Shown in pieces: positions 1 to 7,574 of a stretch of DNA of 64,000 nucleotides. The stretch covers positions 8,616-72,615 of the forward strand of contig DEFO01000016.1 in NCBI GenBank assembly GCA_002350805.1. The letters are read 5' to 3'. The notes under the pieces are model-generated. The model had not been told where the DNA came from and did not search any database. It saw nothing but the letters and a program-made list of their open reading frames with translations. Source of the DNA: Prevotella sp. UBA2850. Lineage in GTDB: Bacteria; Bacteroidota; Bacteroidia; Bacteroidales; Bacteroidaceae. How positions within the stretch are numbered: position 1 is the stretch's first letter; each line of letters begins with the position of its first letter. The position numbers were made by a program, and so were the translations under genes.

Positions 1-1040
1 ATGTCGTTGGTGATAGAGAAATAATAGTCGCGCACCTGTTTGTCCAGTCCGCCAAGAAGCACCTGATTAGCATAGTCGTTCACATTGTACTTACTCAGAT
101 AGAACAAGCATTCCGACGGCAGACCGTTGTAGCCGTTCTGTAAATCGCTGATACCGCTGAGTGAAATAACAGGATTACCGTCAGCGCCCTTGGCATTGAT
201 AATCTCCATGGCAATGGTATGTGCCTCAGTTGTCTTACCCAGATAGAGAGCCATACGGGCATGAAGAGCACGCACGGCCCAATAGTTCAGACGTGACTGG
301 CGGTAATACTTGAAGTCGTCTTCTACTGCATTGCCGGGGCTGTTCAGTTGTGTGAAAGTGCTTTCGAAAATAGGGTCGCTGCCTTTTAGCAGTTGCTCTG
401 CTGCCTCAAAGTCTTTCGATAGGTTTTCCACATATTCGCTGAATGAATAATATGCCGGCATTTCGTCTATGCTGGTTGTGTAAGAATAAGGCAGTTTGAC
501 AGTTTTTGTCCCGCCTTGTGGCAGTTGTCCGAAAAGTCGGAGCAAATCGAACTGGCAATAGGCACGGATAGCGTAAGCCTCACCCTTGATCATGTCGTGG
601 GCCTTAGTGTCAGCAATATTACTGCCTTTCTCCTCGATGTTCTTCAGAATCACATTCGCCGTTGTAATGACAGTGAACGCGCTGGCATAGATATTCTTGA
701 AGGCAGCCTGCGGCTCATCCTTAGAATAGTCGTGGTTGGAGAGATAGTATTTTGCCGGGTCACCGGTCTCGGTGGCTGGATACCATAGATCGGCCAGACA
801 CTCTATGTCCGTCATGGTCATGCGCTGTCCGTAAAGATTGGTAGCACCCATCTTCATATAACAGCCCGTCAGTGCATCACGAAACCCTTTGTAGGTTTCA
901 AACTGGTCTTGTTCTTTTTCAATATTCTCACCGCGGACATCGAGCCAGTCGTCACAAGATGACAACAAGCAGGGCAAGAACAGCAGGAAACAGAAGAATA
1001 ATCCAGATGCCTGTATCTTTTTATATTTATATGTACTCAT
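1..1040 (-). CDS. SusD/RagB-family outer-membrane lipoprotein, 3' end cut by the window edge
   Basis: Surface lipoprotein that binds a ligand, usually a glycan, and closes over its SusC partner as a lid. I translated this from the start codon complement at 1038-1040. The N-terminus is a lipoprotein signal ending in a lipobox LLSSC with the lipidated Cys at residue 29, followed by DDWLDVRGE, typical of SusD proteins just after the anchor. About 346 residues are visible, with helical TPR-like stretches such as GEAYAIRAYCQFDLLRLFGQ and a later YYRQSRLNYWAVRALHARMALY. Family members are about 500-600 residues, so the C-terminal third lies outside. The gene starts 30 bases after the susC stop, so the two are surely cotranscribed from the sigma/FecR locus upstream. 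The substrate cannot be told from the sequence. Confidence 0.93.
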   Translation of the reverse strand, partial: MSTYKYKKIQASGLFFCFLLFLPCLLSSCDDWLDVRGENIEKEQDQFETYKGFRDALTGCYMKMGATNLYGQRMTMTDIECLADLWYPATETGDPAKYYLSNHDYSKDEPQAAFKNIYASAFTVITTANVILKNIEEKGSNIADTKAHDMIKGEAYAIRAYCQFDLLRLFGQLPQGGTKTVKLPYSYTTSIDEMPAYYSFSEYVENLSKDFEAAEQLLKGSDPIFESTFTQLNSPGNAVEDDFKYYRQSRLNYWAVRALHARMALYLGKTTEAHTIAMEIINAKGADGNPVISLSGISDLQNGYNGLPSECLFYLSKYNVNDYANQVLLGGLDKQVRDYYFSITND

Positions 1041-1070
1041 AATTATCTATTTTCAATTTTCTATTATCAG

Positions 1071-4000
1071 TTAGAACAAGAGCTTTACGCTTGCCTGAAT
1101 GTTGCGGGCAAAAGGATAGCTTGTACCGCGTTCCATACGGATGGTACCCCAGTGGATAAGGTCGTTCATGTTCAGGGCAAAGATAGCCGACTGCAACTTA
1201 AAATTGTTTTTCAGCCAGTTGTTATGCAATTTGTACTGCAAGCTGACACTCTGAAGCTCCAATACGTTGTTGTCCATCACATAGCGTGACGATGCTTTTG
1301 AGGTCGTCGAACCGAATTTACGGAAGAACACCACGTCGCCCTCCTGGAACCAACGGCTTGTCAGCACTCGCTCGTCAACGTTTCTTTGCAGGAGCGTATT
1401 CAGCGTCACCTCCACACGGTCGCGCAAAGTGGAGTTGTACATCTTGCCTCCCCAGTAATAGCCGAAGGAAGCGTTCAGCGTGAAGTCTTTCCACTGCACC
1501 ATCGTATTCAGGTTTCCGCGGTATTTCGGATCGGCACTGCCGCAATACACCTTATTAGACTCCTTCCACACATCTGTGAAGTTACCGTCCTTATCCAGAT
1601 AAAGCTCCTTACCGGTACTTGGGTCGATGCCCAGAGAGCGCACGGCATAGATAGCATTCTGCGGATAACCCTCGTAGAAAAGGTTCTGAATACCGGTTCC
1701 GGTATCGGAATACTGATCAATCGCATCGCTCAGCATGAAAGCTTCTGTCTGATCCTTGATAGCCTGCGACAGTTTGGTAATCTCGTTATGGTTATATACC
1801 AGCTGACCGCCAATCAACCAGTTGAACTGATGTGCACGGTCGCGGATCACATACACCTGCAAGGATGCCTCCCAACCCTTGTTTCTTACCTCACCGATAT
1901 TGGCTCTGTAAGAGGGGAATCCCATAGAGAGCGGCATATCCATGGAAGAAAGCAGGTTGTTGGTGTTCTTGATATAGTATTCGAACGTACCTTTCACTCG
2001 GTTTTCCCACAATCCGAACTCTGTTCCCACGTTGAACTCCTTGGTGAGCTGCCATGTCAGGTCGGGGTTACCCAGTCCGCCCAGCTCTGCACCAGTCCAG
2101 TTCATATACCGGTTGTCGGTAACATAATTGAAGTAGGTATATGCGTCGGTCTCCAGTGCTCCTGAGGCAGCACCCGTCTCACCATAGCTGGCTTTCAGGC
2201 GCAACATATTAATCACCTTATTGTTTTTGAGGAATGCCTCGTTGTGCAGGTTCCATCCTATACCGCCACTATAGAAGGATGAGTATTTCTTCTCGCTGCC
2301 ATAGGTAGAGTTTCCGTCAATACGGTAGGAGAAGTCAACATAGTATTTTCCGCCATAGGTATAGTTCACGTTACCAGTCAGTCCGAACATGCGGGTCTTG
2401 GTGTTTGAGCCATAAGGCATCTCGTTCTGGGCATACATGCGGGCATTGCCGATTTTAGCCTGAGCATCATTAGAGATGCCCTCGAAGGCTGCGGTAAACC
2501 CGTCGTAGTTGTTTTGGCGCATCGACCAGTTGGCACCCACATAGAGTGAATGTACATCCCGGAACACTTTGTTGTAGGAGAGTGTGATGTCCGTATTGAA
2601 TGAGAACGACTTGCCGCTGGTGTAACGGTAGTAACCTCGGCGGAGGAAACCGTCGCCCGTAGTATATTGACCAGAGGTATCGTTCTGATAATAAGTATCT
2701 TCCGGTGAGCGGAAGAAATTCGTCTCACTGTCATTCTTCGAGATACCGAACTGTCCGCGCAATGTGAGTTCTGGTAGTATCTGCCAGTCAACGGCAAAGT
2801 TGTTGGTCAGTTCTTGATAGCCCGACTTGTTGAAACTTCCGAGTGTTGCGTTATAGAGAGGGTTCTCAACCATACTTCTGAAACGCATATAAGTGTCGAA
2901 GAACTTTTGTAGGTTTCCGTCCTCATCGTATGGTGCATAATAGGGCTGCATGTTCACATAGTCGCTGAATGTGCCGTAAGGACTCTCTTTAGAATTATTG
3001 ATACCTACAGAGGTGTAGTTACGGAAAGTGAGGTTCTTAAAAGTATAAAGCAAAGTAATACCTCCGTTGAAGATTTTACGGTTACTGCCTTTCATGGCGC
3101 CCTCTGTATCTTTCCATTGTGCGTCGGCTGCCCAGCGGAACTCTTGGCTGCCTCCTTCTATACGCAAGTTATAGCGCTGACCGACACCTGTACGCAGTGG
3201 TTTCGACAACCAGTCGGTATCCACACCGCGCAGCACATCATAATGACGTTTGTTGTAAGCGTCCTTATAGTAGAAATCAAAACTGCTCATGCTGTCGTCT
3301 ATGCCATAGGGATAGTCGAACAGTCCTGCCATGCGCTCTAACTCCAACTTATCGGCTGCATTGAGCAGATGATAACTCGTGAGGTCAGGCACTTCTAATG
3401 TCAGGCCAGCCTCTACGTTCACTCTGAGCTTTCCGGGTTCCGGCTGTTTTGATACGACAACGATGACACCGTTGGCACCACGTGATCCGTAGATAGCTGT
3501 AGCGGCGGCATCCTTCAGGATGTTGATCGACTCAATCTCTTCGTCGTTATAGTCCATCAGCTTTTGCAGCGAAATTTCAAAACCGTCCATGATGATGAGC
3601 GGGGTATTGGGGTTGCTCGACTGTCCGGCATTGAATTCCTCTACGCTCATAGGCAATGAAGATGTGCCTCGAATGTTGATATTGGGCAGGTTGTTGGGGT
3701 TAGAACCATTGAGGTTGTCCAAGCTGAAGTTGATAGAGGCATCCACATTTTTCAGTGTCTGGAGCAGATTTTGGCCTCTGTATTGCTGCAGCTGTTCCTT
3801 GTCGATGGTGGACACAGAACCGGTGTAGCTCTCCTTGGCTTTGCGGAAGATACCCGTTACGACCACCTCGTCGATGCTGTTGTCGGAGTGCATCACAATG
3901 TCGCGTTTCACGTCGGCAGTTCCCTGGGCGATGTCAATATACTCGTTGGCCAGTCCTACGTAAGAGAATTTCAGCATGGTGGGCTCTACGGGAATCTTGA

Positions 4001-4457
4001 AGGTGTAGTAGCCATCGGCATCGGTGACCGTGCACACGCGGCTCTCGCCAATGCAAACGGGCACGCCAATCAACGGGTCGCCGCTCTCATCGCGCACGTA
4101 ACCGCTGATGACACGCTCGCGACCAGAGAGCTGGCCGGTGAAGTCCTGGCTGCTGATGATGATGTCTTTGCCGCGCAGCGTGACAAAGAGCTTGTGGGGA
4201 GCAACGATGTTTCTCACCACATTGATGGCCTCCTGATCTTTAGCTTTGTAGGTGACGTTGAACCTGAGGTCGGAAGAATTGAACTGGATTCTCGCTCCGG
4301 AGAGCCGCTGAATGTCGCGCATAGCCTCGGCGGCAGGCTTCTCTCTGAAGTCTACCGTGATGCGTTTGTCGGCTTGCGCCCAAGCAGTGAGCATGCAGCA
4401 GAAGAGAATCGCCAGCAGAAGGGTCCTTCTGCAAAGATACGATTTTTGTGTCTTCAT
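1071..4457 (-). CDS. SusC/RagA-family TonB-dependent transporter with N-terminal signalling (STN) domain
   Basis: Outer-membrane importer of 1128 residues that works with the SusD lipoprotein downstream. A signal peptide ends at AWA with Gln-28 at the mature N-terminus. Residues about 35-105 form an STN (secretin/TonB N-terminal) domain, seen in transporters that signal to a FecR anti-sigma factor. A carboxypeptidase-regulatory-like domain follows at about 118-195 (GYVRDESGDPLIGV). Then come the TonB-box region EVVVTGIF, the plug (NINIRGTSSLP, DGFEISL, GSRGANGVIVV) and a beta-barrel ending in the aromatic-type C-terminus ASVKLLF. The order sigma factor, FecR, this gene, SusD fits a trans-envelope signalling loop in which substrate at the transporter releases the sigma factor. 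A 235-base leader with a 22-base repeat array separates it from fecR. Confidence 0.96.
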   Translation of the reverse strand: MKTQKSYLCRRTLLLAILFCCMLTAWAQADKRITVDFREKPAAEAMRDIQRLSGARIQFNSSDLRFNVTYKAKDQEAINVVRNIVAPHKLFVTLRGKDIIISSQDFTGQLSGRERVISGYVRDESGDPLIGVPVCIGESRVCTVTDADGYYTFKIPVEPTMLKFSYVGLANEYIDIAQGTADVKRDIVMHSDNSIDEVVVTGIFRKAKESYTGSVSTIDKEQLQQYRGQNLLQTLKNVDASINFSLDNLNGSNPNNLPNINIRGTSSLPMSVEEFNAGQSSNPNTPLIIMDGFEISLQKLMDYNDEEIESINILKDAAATAIYGSRGANGVIVVVSKQPEPGKLRVNVEAGLTLEVPDLTSYHLLNAADKLELERMAGLFDYPYGIDDSMSSFDFYYKDAYNKRHYDVLRGVDTDWLSKPLRTGVGQRYNLRIEGGSQEFRWAADAQWKDTEGAMKGSNRKIFNGGITLLYTFKNLTFRNYTSVGINNSKESPYGTFSDYVNMQPYYAPYDEDGNLQKFFDTYMRFRSMVENPLYNATLGSFNKSGYQELTNNFAVDWQILPELTLRGQFGISKNDSETNFFRSPEDTYYQNDTSGQYTTGDGFLRRGYYRYTSGKSFSFNTDITLSYNKVFRDVHSLYVGANWSMRQNNYDGFTAAFEGISNDAQAKIGNARMYAQNEMPYGSNTKTRMFGLTGNVNYTYGGKYYVDFSYRIDGNSTYGSEKKYSSFYSGGIGWNLHNEAFLKNNKVINMLRLKASYGETGAASGALETDAYTYFNYVTDNRYMNWTGAELGGLGNPDLTWQLTKEFNVGTEFGLWENRVKGTFEYYIKNTNNLLSSMDMPLSMGFPSYRANIGEVRNKGWEASLQVYVIRDRAHQFNWLIGGQLVYNHNEITKLSQAIKDQTEAFMLSDAIDQYSDTGTGIQNLFYEGYPQNAIYAVRSLGIDPSTGKELYLDKDGNFTDVWKESNKVYCGSADPKYRGNLNTMVQWKDFTLNASFGYYWGGKMYNSTLRDRVEVTLNTLLQRNVDERVLTSRWFQEGDVVFFRKFGSTTSKASSRYVMDNNVLELQSVSLQYKLHNNWLKNNFKLQSAIFALNMNDLIHWGTIRMERGTSYPFARNIQASVKLLF

Positions 4458-4587
4458 GTTCGCTTTTGTTTGTGAATAAATGATTTTTGTTTGATAGAGT
4501 AACGCATGAAGAGCACATTTGGTATCCTTAAAAGATGTTAATACTTGCTTACTTTTTTGCTATGATGTGTGTTTGTGTGCTGAAAAC

Positions 4588-4669
4588 GTCGTGTTTTTAT
4601 CATAGAAACACTGTGTTTTTTGTGATAGAAACACGATATTTTTACGATAGTAACACCGTGTTTTTATGC
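4588..4669. repeat. Array of about 3.5 hairpin-forming 22-base repeats in the susC leader
   Basis: Units start at about 4591, 4613, 4635 and 4658. Each begins with a GTGTTT-like block (GATATT in the third) and ends with AAACAC or a close variant (TAACAC), with an AT-rich centre containing GATAG or CATAG. In the better units the two blocks are inverted copies, so each can fold into a small hairpin. The array lies between the fecR stop and the susC start on the minus strand. It may be a regulatory or mRNA-processing site, or a slippage-generated repeat; the sequence alone does not decide. Confidence 0.7.
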
Positions 4670-4692
4670 TTGAGAAACTTTTTGATGAATGA

Positions 4693-5892
4693 TTATTCGA
4701 CAATCAGTTGGTGGTTGGCCACGGTGATGTGATGGTTAGAGAGCAGATTGAGGCGCTCTACAATCTCGCTCACACCTTCTTTTTTGTCGACCACAAGGTG
4801 TATTTTGTCGGTCAGGGTGGTGCTGTCGCTCATCACAAGTTCCATGTTGAATGTGCGCGACAGGCGGTGGAGTATTTCTTTCAACGGAATCTCGTTAAAG
4901 TAGAGCACCCCGTTCTTCCAGGCCACAATGGGGTCGAGATAGGCTTGCCGGGTGCTGATTTGCTGACCATTGATGGTGGCATCTTCGCCCGGACGGAGCA
5001 CTTGTTGCTGTTTGTCGGTACTTACGCGCACGCTACCCTTGACAAGAGTAACGTGGGGTGTCTCGCCCTCGTAGTTGCGAATGTTGAACTCGGTGCCGAG
5101 AACGGTGGTCTGCATATCACCGCACTCAACGATGAAGGGCCTCTTCTCGTCGTGGGTTACGGCAAAATAGGCCTCGCCCACCAGTCGTACTCTGCGTGGC
5201 TGATTATCAGTAAACTTAGGCGGGAAGATGATTCGGCTGCCGGCATTGAGGTGAATCACGCTGCCGTCGGGCAGCAACAGTTTGGCCACTTTGCCATCGG
5301 GGACGATGAGTGTGGTTTTTTCGTACACATCGTTCTCGCTCATCGCGCTGGCATTCACCTTGATTTCGTTGCCGTTGATGATGAATGGAGTGGCGGTTTG
5401 CTGCCGGGTGTTGGCTGTTGGGTGATGGGTGGTGATGGTTTGTGCTGCCGTCATGGCCTCGTTGCCCACGTAGATGGTGAGGTCGTTGTCAACGGCCTGC
5501 GCCTGCAGCATGCGCTGCTCGAATTGTTCTGCCTGATATTTTTTATAATAGGTGAACCCGACAACCAGCAATGCGCAGGCTGCCACGGCTCCTGCCACGG
5601 CAGTCCAGAGAGTGCGCCGGCGAGCTCTGGGCTTTTGGTTTAAGGTCTCGATGAGGGCACTGGAGTCGGTTTCGAGCGCATGTTTGTCTTTGAACTGCTG
5701 GAAAGCCTCGTGGCTGTCGGGCTGTCTGACGGCAGCGCGACGGGCATCGAGATGCATGTCGAGTAAAGACAAAAACTCCTGGTCAGCAAGCCACTCGCGT
5801 GCCTGTTGTTCGGAAATCAGCTCTGGCTGTTCGGTGAACAGTCGGATGCGTTCCATCATTTGGATGTCTTTGTCTTTTTCCTGCATATTCAT
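4693..5892 (-). CDS. FecR-family anti-sigma factor
   Basis: Inner-membrane anti-sigma regulator of 399 residues. An N-terminal cytoplasmic part (1-90) would hold the ECF sigma factor. One membrane segment lies at about 95-115 (LWTAVAGAVAACALLVVGFT), followed by a periplasmic FecR domain at about 185-295 (LLPDGSVIHLNAGSRIIFP). A C-terminal DUF4974-type domain at about 325-398 (GVLYFNEIPLKEILHRLS) is the part expected to contact the STN domain of the SusC partner. It lies 37 bases after the sigma factor gene and upstream of susC. The linker near residues 150-170 (ITTHHPTANTRQQ) is encoded by GGTGTTGG-type word repeats like those upstream of the sigma gene, a sign that such repeats can enter coding sequence. 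Confidence 0.95.
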   Translation of the reverse strand: MNMQEKDKDIQMMERIRLFTEQPELISEQQAREWLADQEFLSLLDMHLDARRAAVRQPDSHEAFQQFKDKHALETDSSALIETLNQKPRARRRTLWTAVAGAVAACALLVVGFTYYKKYQAEQFEQRMLQAQAVDNDLTIYVGNEAMTAAQTITTHHPTANTRQQTATPFIINGNEIKVNASAMSENDVYEKTTLIVPDGKVAKLLLPDGSVIHLNAGSRIIFPPKFTDNQPRRVRLVGEAYFAVTHDEKRPFIVECGDMQTTVLGTEFNIRNYEGETPHVTLVKGSVRVSTDKQQQVLRPGEDATINGQQISTRQAYLDPIVAWKNGVLYFNEIPLKEILHRLSRTFNMELVMSDSTTLTDKIHLVVDKKEGVSEIVERLNLLSNHHITVANHQLIVE

Positions 5893-5929
5893 GTATTTAA
5901 TAAACGCTTTTGGGTTGTGGGTGGTATCT

Positions 5930-6445
5930 TTATTTTTCTTTTTTTAACTCTGTGCGCCATTGTGCCAGCACATGCATGATATGTTTCTTTACCGTGACAA
6001 ACGAAATACCCATCAGGTCGGCAGTTTGCTGGTAGGTCATTTTGCGGAAGTAACAATTCATGAAGATGCTGTGGTCGGGTTCGGGCAGCTCGTCCACCTT
6101 GCGGCGAATGGTTTCCAGCCGTTGTTCGTATTCGGCTGCCTCGCCGTCGTCGCGGATGTCGGTCGTATGGCGCACAATTTCGGCATAGTGAGTGTGCACT
6201 TTGTTGTGGCGTAGGCGGCTGATGCAGCGATTGCGCGCCATGGTGTAGAGATAGCTGGCAGTAATAATGGTGGTGAGCGTGCCCTCCTTATATTGTCGCC
6301 AGACGGTTTCCATTACCTCGCCCACCACGTCGGCCGCCTCGTTTTCATTGTTCAGCAGAGGCATCACATAGGCATACAAGCGCCCGTAGAACTGCTCGTA
6401 AAGCTGTTCCATGCGCTTGATGAGGCTGTCTGTGGGTTTGGGCAT
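5930..6445 (-). CDS. RNA polymerase ECF-type sigma-70 factor
   Basis: Sigma factor of 171 residues with region 2 in the first half (FYGRLYAYVMPLLNNENEAA, then VVGEVMETVWRQY) and a region 4 helix-turn-helix near the end (YQQTADLMGISFVTVKKHIM). It heads the sigma-FecR-SusC-SusD locus and most likely activates susC/susD when FecR releases it. The start at 6445 sits directly against a block of GGGTGTTG-type word repeats that fills the whole upstream spacer, so no TAnnTTTG promoter is visible there. The C-terminus ends in the lysine-rich ELKKEK. Confidence 0.95.
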   Translation of the reverse strand: MPKPTDSLIKRMEQLYEQFYGRLYAYVMPLLNNENEAADVVGEVMETVWRQYKEGTLTTIITASYLYTMARNRCISRLRHNKVHTHYAEIVRHTTDIRDDGEAAEYEQRLETIRRKVDELPEPDHSIFMNCYFRKMTYQQTADLMGISFVTVKKHIMHVLAQWRTELKKEK

Positions 6446-6505
6446 GTTGGGTGGTGGGTGATGAATGTTGGGTGTTGAATGGTGGGTGTTGGGTGTTGAT
6501 GGTTG
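6446..6505. repeat. Word-like degenerate tandem repeat, GGGTGTTG family
   Basis: About 60 bases are built from GGGTGTTG, GGTGGGTG and ATGTTGGGTG words, running from the start codon of the sigma gene back toward the M28 gene. Strong G/C strand bias. A short stretch of the same words lies inside the fecR gene at about 5405-5440. The period is irregular, so this is not a classic microsatellite. Confidence 0.75.
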
Positions 6506-6539
6506 CTAATGACCACTGTTGCTCCCACTGACGTGTGCT

Positions 6540-7574
6540 TTATTTCTCAGAAAAGAGTACCTGGACGACGGTCTGGCCTACGGCCTGCAGGGTGTTGCGG
6601 TCGATGTGGTCCATGTCGTCGATGACGGTGTGCCACGTGGGACCGAAGGAGCTCTGCTGACAGTCGGGATAGTAGGCGATGATGTCGATGCAGGGGATGC
6701 GGGCTTTCTCGTTCACGGGGACATGGTCGTCGGTGATGTAACCGCCGTCTTGCTTGGGGAAGAAACTCTCGAAGCCCACTACCTTGGCAGCACGCCACAC
6801 CTTGCGGACGATCTCGGGGGCATATTGCTTCGACATTAATTCCTGGAAGAAACGGGCTCCCTGGCCGCCTACCATGTCGAGCAGGATGCCGTAACGGGCC
6901 TCATAGCCGGCTCGATGGGGGTTGGCAGCCCAATATTGTGCGCCCAAGGCCCACGAGTCGCTGTTGTCGGGAACGCCGGCCCACTGCGGTGTGCCCCAGT
7001 CCTCGGCATCGAAACAGATGAAGTCGATGCCTACCTCGGGCGCCGGATGCTGGGCGTCGGGTGTTGAGAGCAGACGGGCTATCTCGAGCATCACGGCCAC
7101 TCCGCTGGCTCCATCGTTGGCTGCCATGACAGGCTTGTGCCAGTTGGCCGAGTCGGGGTCGTTGTCAGCCCACGGCCGACTGTCCCAGTGGGCACAAAGC
7201 AGTACGCGTGTGGTCTGTTCGGGACGGTAGCTGGCAATGATATTGGTGCTGTGGAGCGTCGTGCCGTCGTAGCCAGTGAGGTCGGCTTTCTGGTTGATGA
7301 CCTCCATGCCATAGCGGCGGAACTGGTTGGCAATCCAGCCTGCGCAGCGCTCATGGGCCTCGCTGTTCATGGTGCGCGGACCGAAGTCGCACTGTGCCTG
7401 ACAGAAGGCAAAGGCGCTGTCGGCATTGAAGGCAGGGCCTACGGGCACCATTTTGGCCGTCACCTCGTCGGTGTCAGGGTCGGCAGCCGAGGTGCCGAAC
7501 GGGTTGTAGGCAAGGAATGCCGTTGCTATGAGGGCTATCAACATGAGTGCCAGGATAATTCTTTTGTATTTCAT
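6540..7574 (-). CDS. M28-family zinc enzyme, probable glutaminyl-peptide cyclotransferase
   Basis: Probable periplasm-facing, membrane-anchored enzyme that cyclises N-terminal glutamine to pyroglutamate. I place the start at 7574 (344 residues), which gives an N-terminal hydrophobic segment MKYKRIILALMLIALIATAF and overlaps the upstream stop codon as ATGA. A start 19 codons earlier would put charged residues before the signal. M28-fold motifs are LLCAHWDSRPWADND, MAANDGASGVAVMLE, FICFDAEDWGTPQW and WHTVIDDMDHID, which supply the Asp, Glu and His metal ligands. The spacing and the HWDSRPWAD block resemble the glutaminyl cyclases of oral Bacteroidetes more than aminopeptidases, but annotation pipelines usually call this family M28 peptidase. 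Many secreted proteins in this window have Gln right after the signal cleavage site, which fits such a role. Confidence 0.8.
   Translation of the reverse strand: MKYKRIILALMLIALIATAFLAYNPFGTSAADPDTDEVTAKMVPVGPAFNADSAFAFCQAQCDFGPRTMNSEAHERCAGWIANQFRRYGMEVINQKADLTGYDGTTLHSTNIIASYRPEQTTRVLLCAHWDSRPWADNDPDSANWHKPVMAANDGASGVAVMLEIARLLSTPDAQHPAPEVGIDFICFDAEDWGTPQWAGVPDNSDSWALGAQYWAANPHRAGYEARYGILLDMVGGQGARFFQELMSKQYAPEIVRKVWRAAKVVGFESFFPKQDGGYITDDHVPVNEKARIPCIDIIAYYPDCQQSSFGPTWHTVIDDMDHIDRNTLQAVGQTVVQVLFSEK

Noticed and set aside
4588..4669. CRISPR array
   Set aside because: The units are 22 bases with no unique spacers between them and no cas genes nearby.
4708..5643. Plus-strand open frame of about 311 codons
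   Set aside because: Antisense of the fecR gene; composition typical of a reversed gene.
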